From the NCBI GenBank assembly GCA_030621455.1, contig JAUXHQ010000046.1, positions 1 to 9,525 on the forward strand: a stretch of DNA of 9,525 bases, given 5' to 3'. Both the position numbers and the translations under genes were made by a program. The notes beneath the pieces were generated by a model. The model was not told where the DNA came from. It saw only the letters and a list, made by a program, of their open reading frames with translations, and did not search any database. Positions 6,215 to 9,525 of the stretch are shown one piece after another. The stretch is from Deltaproteobacteria bacterium. Its GTDB lineage: Bacteria; Desulfobacterota; UBA8473. Position 1 is the stretch's first letter, and each line of letters opens with the position of its first letter.

Positions 6215-7777
6215 TCAGATTTTTACTTTCTTACCCTTCCAGTATGCCTCCTTCAACGGTCTCCTCAGGATCTTTCCCGTAGGGGTCTTCGGCATTGCCG
6301 ACGCGGATAAGAAGTCCACCGACTTGGGCTTCTTGTAGCCGGCGAGCTTACCTTTACAGAACTTCATGATCTCCTCTTCGGTTGCCTCTTCACCCGGCTT
6401 CAAGACAACCACAGCCTTCACCGCCTCCCCCCATTTTTCATCGGGGACCCCTATTACAGCAAGTTCATGAATCTTCGGATGCCTTGACAGCACCTCTTCT
6501 ATCTCGTTGGGATAGATGTTCTCGCCCCCGCTTATTATCATGTCCTGCTTCCTGTCTACCAGATAAAGGTAACCTTCCTCATCCATCATAGCCATGTCAC
6601 CGACACCAAGCCATTCACCCATGAACGCGTTCTTCGTCTTTTCCGGATCATTATAGTACTCTGTCATCTGTGTCGGACCTCTGGAATAGAGTTCACCGAC
6701 CTCCCCTACAGCTACATCTTTACCGTCACTGTCCAGGAGCCTTACCTCTTGCCCAAAGTAAGGCTTACCTATACTTCTTACCTTGCGTAGTTGGTCCTCC
6801 GGGGAAAGACAGGTTACGGCGCCTGTCTCCGTTGATCCATAGCCTTCGTAAAGTTTGCTGTGTTTGAAGAAGCTACACAACTCTTCTTTCGTCTTTGTGA
6901 GAAGCGGGGCAGAAGACGACACCAGCCATCGCATGGATGATACGTCGAACCTGTCCTTGTCGGGAAGGTTGAGTATGAGGTTTGACATGGTCGGGACCAT
7001 ATTTGTGCAGGTAATCTTCTCTTTTTGGATTATCTCCAATACCTCTTCCGGGTTGAACCCCCCGGACGGATAAATGTAAACCGCCCCTCCAATGAACAAG
7101 AGTAGGTTCGAATGCCACACCGAATTTGAATGAAAAAGCGGCATTATGAGCAGATACTTATCATCCGGCAATACACCCCTCCCGATAAGGTGAGATATGA
7201 CGATGTTATAGATGGACCTGTGGGGCATGATTGATCCCTTGGGAAACCCGGTAGTCCCGGACGTGTAACCTATGAAATAAGGGTCTGTCTCTCTTATTTC
7301 AACAGCAGGTTCCGTATCGGAGGCTGTGGCTAAAAAGTCCTCATACCCGACAGCATAGTCCGGAGTATTATCTCCTAGAACAACATAGTTTCTCTTGCCG
7401 ATCATTTCAAGGTTGGAACGTATGGGATCAACCGTCTCAACAAACTCTTCACCCATTATCAATGCCTTTGAGTCTGAGTTCTTGATGATATACTCCACCT
7501 CAGGCCCTGCAAGGCGGAAGTTAATCGGCACAGAGATTATGCCTGCCTTGGCCATGCCATAGTATATTTCCACAATTTCACTGCAATTATACAGGAGTAT
7601 ACCAACCTTGTCCCCTTTCCTCAGCCCCATGGCGGTTATACCATTGGCAACCCTGTTGGCATTGGAATTAAGTTCCGAGTATGTTATCCTTTTGTCCTTA
7701 AAGATAACAGCCACCTTATCCGGATATCTATCGACACTTAGCTTGATCCCCCTATGCACTAAGAGCTCGGTACTCAT
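6215..7777 (-). CDS. AMP-forming acyl-CoA synthetase (class I adenylate-forming, FadD/long- or medium-chain CoA ligase like)
   Basis: The 520-residue enzyme activates a carboxylic acid with ATP to an acyl-adenylate and transfers it to CoA. All core motifs are present: P-loop YTSGTTGFPKGS (171-182), EGYGSTETG (311-319), GVGDMAMMDEEGY with Asp394, hinge region VDRKQDMIISGGENIYPNEI (407-426), and PKTPTGKILRR with the catalytic Lys502. There is no signal peptide. The ATG at 7777 is preceded by AGAGGAG with good spacing. Substrate is not determined by these motifs; similarity in style is to FadD-like and short/medium-chain acyl-CoA synthetases. It is the last gene of the cluster with the 2-oxoacid oxidoreductase subunits, 59 bp after the gamma gene, so it may act on branched or aromatic acids related to that enzyme's products. 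No clear terminator follows. Confidence 0.95.
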   Translation of the reverse strand: MSTELLVHRGIKLSVDRYPDKVAVIFKDKRITYSELNSNANRVANGITAMGLRKGDKVGILLYNCSEIVEIYYGMAKAGIISVPINFRLAGPEVEYIIKNSDSKALIMGEEFVETVDPIRSNLEMIGKRNYVVLGDNTPDYAVGYEDFLATASDTEPAVEIRETDPYFIGYTSGTTGFPKGSIMPHRSIYNIVISHLIGRGVLPDDKYLLIMPLFHSNSVWHSNLLLFIGGAVYIYPSGGFNPEEVLEIIQKEKITCTNMVPTMSNLILNLPDKDRFDVSSMRWLVSSSAPLLTKTKEELCSFFKHSKLYEGYGSTETGAVTCLSPEDQLRKVRSIGKPYFGQEVRLLDSDGKDVAVGEVGELYSRGPTQMTEYYNDPEKTKNAFMGEWLGVGDMAMMDEEGYLYLVDRKQDMIISGGENIYPNEIEEVLSRHPKIHELAVIGVPDEKWGEAVKAVVVLKPGEEATEEEIMKFCKGKLAGYKKPKSVDFLSASAMPKTPTGKILRRPLKEAYWKGKKVKI

Positions 7778-7836
7778 ATTTGGACTCCTCTGAATGTCAG
7801 TTTCGATGGTTTCACAAGTTAACCCTGCTCTTGCTC

Positions 7837-8409
7837 TTAGCGCTCGGTTCCATTTCCTGAAAATTTTTCAAACCCAAGCCTGAGGGCTTTCTTGTTCAAA
7901 GGCAAGAAGCCCTCCTTATTACCCTTTTTGAGCATCTCTTCTAAAGCGGATTCAACTATATCCATAGGCAGTACTTTGCTGTCCGCGAGGTATGCCCCCA
8001 GGAGGATCAGATTCCCCACCTGGATCGATCCAAGGCCCCGGGCTAAGTCTGCCGATGGCATGGAGAGCACCCTGATATCGTTCCTCTTGACATCTCTCTC
8101 TACAAGGGTTGTATCGTATACAAGGAGTCCTCCCTCAACGAGACTATCCTCATAATCATCAAGGGAGGGTTCGTCTAGGACAAATAGCACCTCCGGCCTG
8201 GAAATCATCGGAGATAGTATGTCCTCCTCTGATAAAATTATGCAACAGTAAACTTTTCCACCCCTCTGCCAGGTCTCATACGTGGGAAACCAACTCACAT
8301 TTTCAAAGACCGACAACCCGGCGTTGGCCAGGAGGTGACCGATGGTCAATACACCCTGGCCTCCCATACCCGCCATGGCGATTTCCGCTTTTGTTATATT
8401 ATTACTCAC
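7837..8409 (-). CDS. 2-oxoacid:ferredoxin oxidoreductase, gamma subunit (POR/KOR/VOR gamma domain)
   Basis: The 190-residue single-domain protein carries the family's N-terminal loop AMAGMGGQGVLTIGHLLANA (GMGGQG at 14-19), then SWFPTYETWQRGGKVYCCII, the counterpart of the usual YGxExRGG segment, and VGNLILLGAYL near residue 131. In these complexes the gamma subunit packs against the alpha and beta catalytic core that cleaves a 2-oxoacid with TPP and passes electrons to ferredoxin. Start choice: AGGAGG (8422-8417) is 7 nt from GTG (8409-8407) but only 1 nt from ATG (8415-8413), so GTG is preferred. A start at 8490 would add an unconserved hydrophobic stretch and run into the repeat block. The alpha gene ends 169 bp upstream. 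The beta gene is not between them, and an acyl-CoA ligase follows. Confidence 0.9.
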   Translation of the reverse strand: MSNNITKAEIAMAGMGGQGVLTIGHLLANAGLSVFENVSWFPTYETWQRGGKVYCCIILSEEDILSPMISRPEVLFVLDEPSLDDYEDSLVEGGLLVYDTTLVERDVKRNDIRVLSMPSADLARGLGSIQVGNLILLGAYLADSKVLPMDIVESALEEMLKKGNKEGFLPLNKKALRLGFEKFSGNGTER

Positions 8410-8416
8410 TTTCATT

Positions 8417-8422
8417 CCTCCT
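8417..8422 (-). promoter_or_regulatory. Ribosome binding site of the gamma-subunit gene
   Basis: AGGAGG on the minus strand. Its spacing (7 nt) selects the GTG at 8409 over the ATG at 8415, which is too close (1 nt). Confidence 0.65.
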
Positions 8423-8481
8423 TTTCTTGAAAATACATATATATAGGCCGATGCTATGATAAGCATATAAGTACAAGTAAA

Positions 8482-8572
8482 ATGCGGCATATGGCTTAAG
8501 GCTTAAAGCACAAGGATTTAACTCTGCGCCTTAAGTTGTGTTACCTGTGCTTTATGCCCCATGCCTTGCGCC
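8482..8572. repeat. Degenerate heptamer array with inverted halves (13 units of 7 bp)
   Basis: The 91 bp divide without remainder into seven-base units. Plus-strand units at the left end finish in GGC or AGC (ATGCGGC, ATATGGC, TTAAGGC, TTAAAGC) and those at the right end finish in GCC or GCT (CTGTGCT, TTATGCC, CCATGCC, TTGCGCC). The two halves also form an imperfect inverted repeat: TAAAGCACA (8504-8512) pairs perfectly with TGTGCTTTA (8546-8554), GG/CC continues inward past one bulge, and GGCAT (8486-8490) pairs with ATGCC (8561-8565). The block begins 6 bp after the alpha-subunit stop and ends about 60 bp before the gamma RBS. Its role is unknown; it could be a hairpin between cistrons or a decayed mobile or palindromic repeat. 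Confidence 0.6.
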
Positions 8573-8578
8573 AAGCTC

Positions 8579-9525
8579 TCAAACAACTGCCTTTATACGA
8601 TTCAACACCACATCGGGAAGGATCATACCTGTGCTAGTGGGCAGATGACGATCGAGGAACCCAACGAGGTGAACCTCGGTCTTCTCGGCCACAGTACATT
8701 TTACGTCCTCCACCATCTGTCCCATGGTGTCCTCCACTACAATAAAACCCTTCACCTTTTCAGCATATTCTTTTATGATGTCTGTAGGAAAAGGCCAGAG
8801 GGTTATCGGGCGTATCATGCCCACCTTTAAACCTTCCGCACGGGCTTCGTACTGCGCCCTGGCAGTCACCCTGGCCGTAGAGCCATAGGCAATCAGGATG
8901 ATCTCAGCGTCTTCGATGTCTTTGGCATGATAGCGAACCTCTGTATCTTTCATTCTTTTGTATTTGTCATAGGTCCTTTCGAGGTTGCTCCTGTAAGTGT
9001 CACCGGTCATGAACCCGAGTATGCCCGGGGAATTATGCAAAAAGTTTCGTTTCAGCCCCCTTTCCCCGGATCCTGCTACAGCCCAATCCTTTTCCGGCAA
9101 CGGCTCAAACTCAACGGTCTTCAAATCCACACTCTCCTCCATCTGTCCCATGATACCATCGGTAAGGACAAGCACAGGATGCCTGTATTTGTCAGCTAGG
9201 TGGAATGCCAGTTGAATCACTTCAAAGGTCTCCTGAACTGAAAATGGGGCCAGCACCATATTGAAATAGTCACCGTGGGAACCCCTTGTGGCGAGGAGAT
9301 AATCCATCTGGGCGTGCTGCGTGCTCCCGGCTCCGGGGCCTCCCCTCTGAACATCCACAACAACACATGGAACCTCCATGGCAGCTATCGCAGAAAGCCC
9401 CTCCTGCATCAAACTGAAGGCAGTGCTTGAGGTAGTGGTCATAGCCCTGACGCCTGCAGCGGCAGCCCCAGCAACCAGGTTTATTGACGATACCTCACTG
9501 TCCGCCTGGAGGAAGCTCCTTCCAA
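8579..9525 (-). CDS. vorB: 2-oxoacid:ferredoxin oxidoreductase, alpha subunit, VorB type (3-methyl-2-oxobutanoate); 5' end beyond window edge
   Basis: The frame is open to the right edge, and the residues before the ATG at 9442 (FLQADSEVSSINLVAGAAAA, then GVRAM) are conserved family sequence, so that ATG is internal and the gene is truncated by the window. About 314 residues are visible of a usual 350-360. Markers: TTTSSTAFSLMQEG, PCVVVDVQRGGPGAGSTQHA followed by QMDYLLATRGSHGDY, LADKYRHPVLVLTDGIMGQM (pyrimidine-binding/transketolase-like domain), and a C-terminal domain with GMIRPITLWPFP and GFIVVEDTMGQMVEDV. The RGGPG...HGDY and DGIMGQM patterns resemble VorB subunits, which oxidise branched-chain 2-oxoacids from Val, Leu and Ile to acyl-CoA, CO2 and reduced ferredoxin; specificity is inferred. 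The gamma gene follows, with a heptamer repeat in between and no TPP-binding beta gene. Confidence 0.9.
   Translation of the reverse strand, partial: GRSFLQADSEVSSINLVAGAAAAGVRAMTTTSSTAFSLMQEGLSAIAAMEVPCVVVDVQRGGPGAGSTQHAQMDYLLATRGSHGDYFNMVLAPFSVQETFEVIQLAFHLADKYRHPVLVLTDGIMGQMEESVDLKTVEFEPLPEKDWAVAGSGERGLKRNFLHNSPGILGFMTGDTYRSNLERTYDKYKRMKDTEVRYHAKDIEDAEIILIAYGSTARVTARAQYEARAEGLKVGMIRPITLWPFPTDIIKEYAEKVKGFIVVEDTMGQMVEDVKCTVAEKTEVHLVGFLDRHLPTSTGMILPDVVLNRIKAVV

Noticed and set aside
8451..8466. ATGCT/AGCAT small dyad and nearby TATATATAT tract before the gamma gene, considered as a promoter/operator
   Set aside because: The arms are only 5 bp, and no -35 box lies at a proper distance from the TATATAT tract.
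8410..8490. N-terminal extension of the gamma subunit from an ATG at 8490, with a hydrophobic stretch resembling a signal anchor
   Set aside because: It runs into the heptamer block and crosses the AGGAGG site. The gamma domain is cytoplasmic in all known complexes, and the internal GTG at 8409 has ideal spacing.
8561..8830. 89-aa plus-strand frame antisense to the alpha subunit
   Set aside because: It lies almost wholly opposite a clearly conserved gene, starts within the repeat block and shows no family features. The other antisense frames over the RND, ligase and oxidoreductase genes were dropped for the same reason.

Overview
The window reads as chromosomal DNA of a Gram-negative anaerobe or strict-anaerobe relative. 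The Gram-negative reading rests on an HAE1-type RND efflux pump, and the anaerobic one on a ferredoxin-linked 2-oxoacid oxidoreductase of the VorB type. Base composition looks intermediate, richer in G+C in the RND gene and A+T-rich in hisG and the HU gene (judged by eye). Protein style and gene mix fit Desulfobacterota or Nitrospirota-like lineages, but this taxonomic guess is inference only.

Layout, left to right. (1) Positions 1-1665, plus strand: the C-terminal half of an RND transporter, cut by the left edge. (2) Positions 1752-2732 and 2809-3681, minus strand: miaA downstream of hisG, 76 bp apart and probably one transcript. A good sigma70-type promoter lies at 3811-3838, and a roughly 120-nt leader carries a hairpin and a possible 35-codon ORF whose stop overlaps the hisG start (ATGA). 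(3) Positions 4009-4281, minus strand: an HU histone-like gene with its own intrinsic terminator at 3941-3977. (4) Positions 4282-5136: about 850 bp with no convincing gene but several dyads, ending in a likely promoter for moaA. (5) Positions 5137-6126, plus strand: moaA, complete with both Fe-S cysteine triads and the C-terminal GG, and with a perfect 12-bp-arm hairpin inside its last codons. (6) Positions 6215-9525, minus strand: a catabolic cluster in the transcription order VorB-type alpha subunit (5' end cut by the right edge), gamma subunit, AMP-forming acyl-CoA ligase.

How the genes may work together. The right-hand cluster links oxidative decarboxylation of a (probably branched-chain) 2-oxoacid to acyl-CoA and reduced ferredoxin with an acyl-CoA ligase that can activate free acids. 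This would suit amino-acid or short/branched fatty-acid metabolism in an anaerobe. The other genes are housekeeping: tRNA A37 prenylation, histidine biosynthesis, nucleoid architecture, molybdopterin synthesis and efflux.

The most unusual region is 8482-8572. Where the TPP-binding beta subunit would normally sit between alpha and gamma, there is instead a 91-bp block that divides into 13 seven-base units and folds back on itself as an imperfect inverted repeat. I found no clearly new defence or mobile system in the window.
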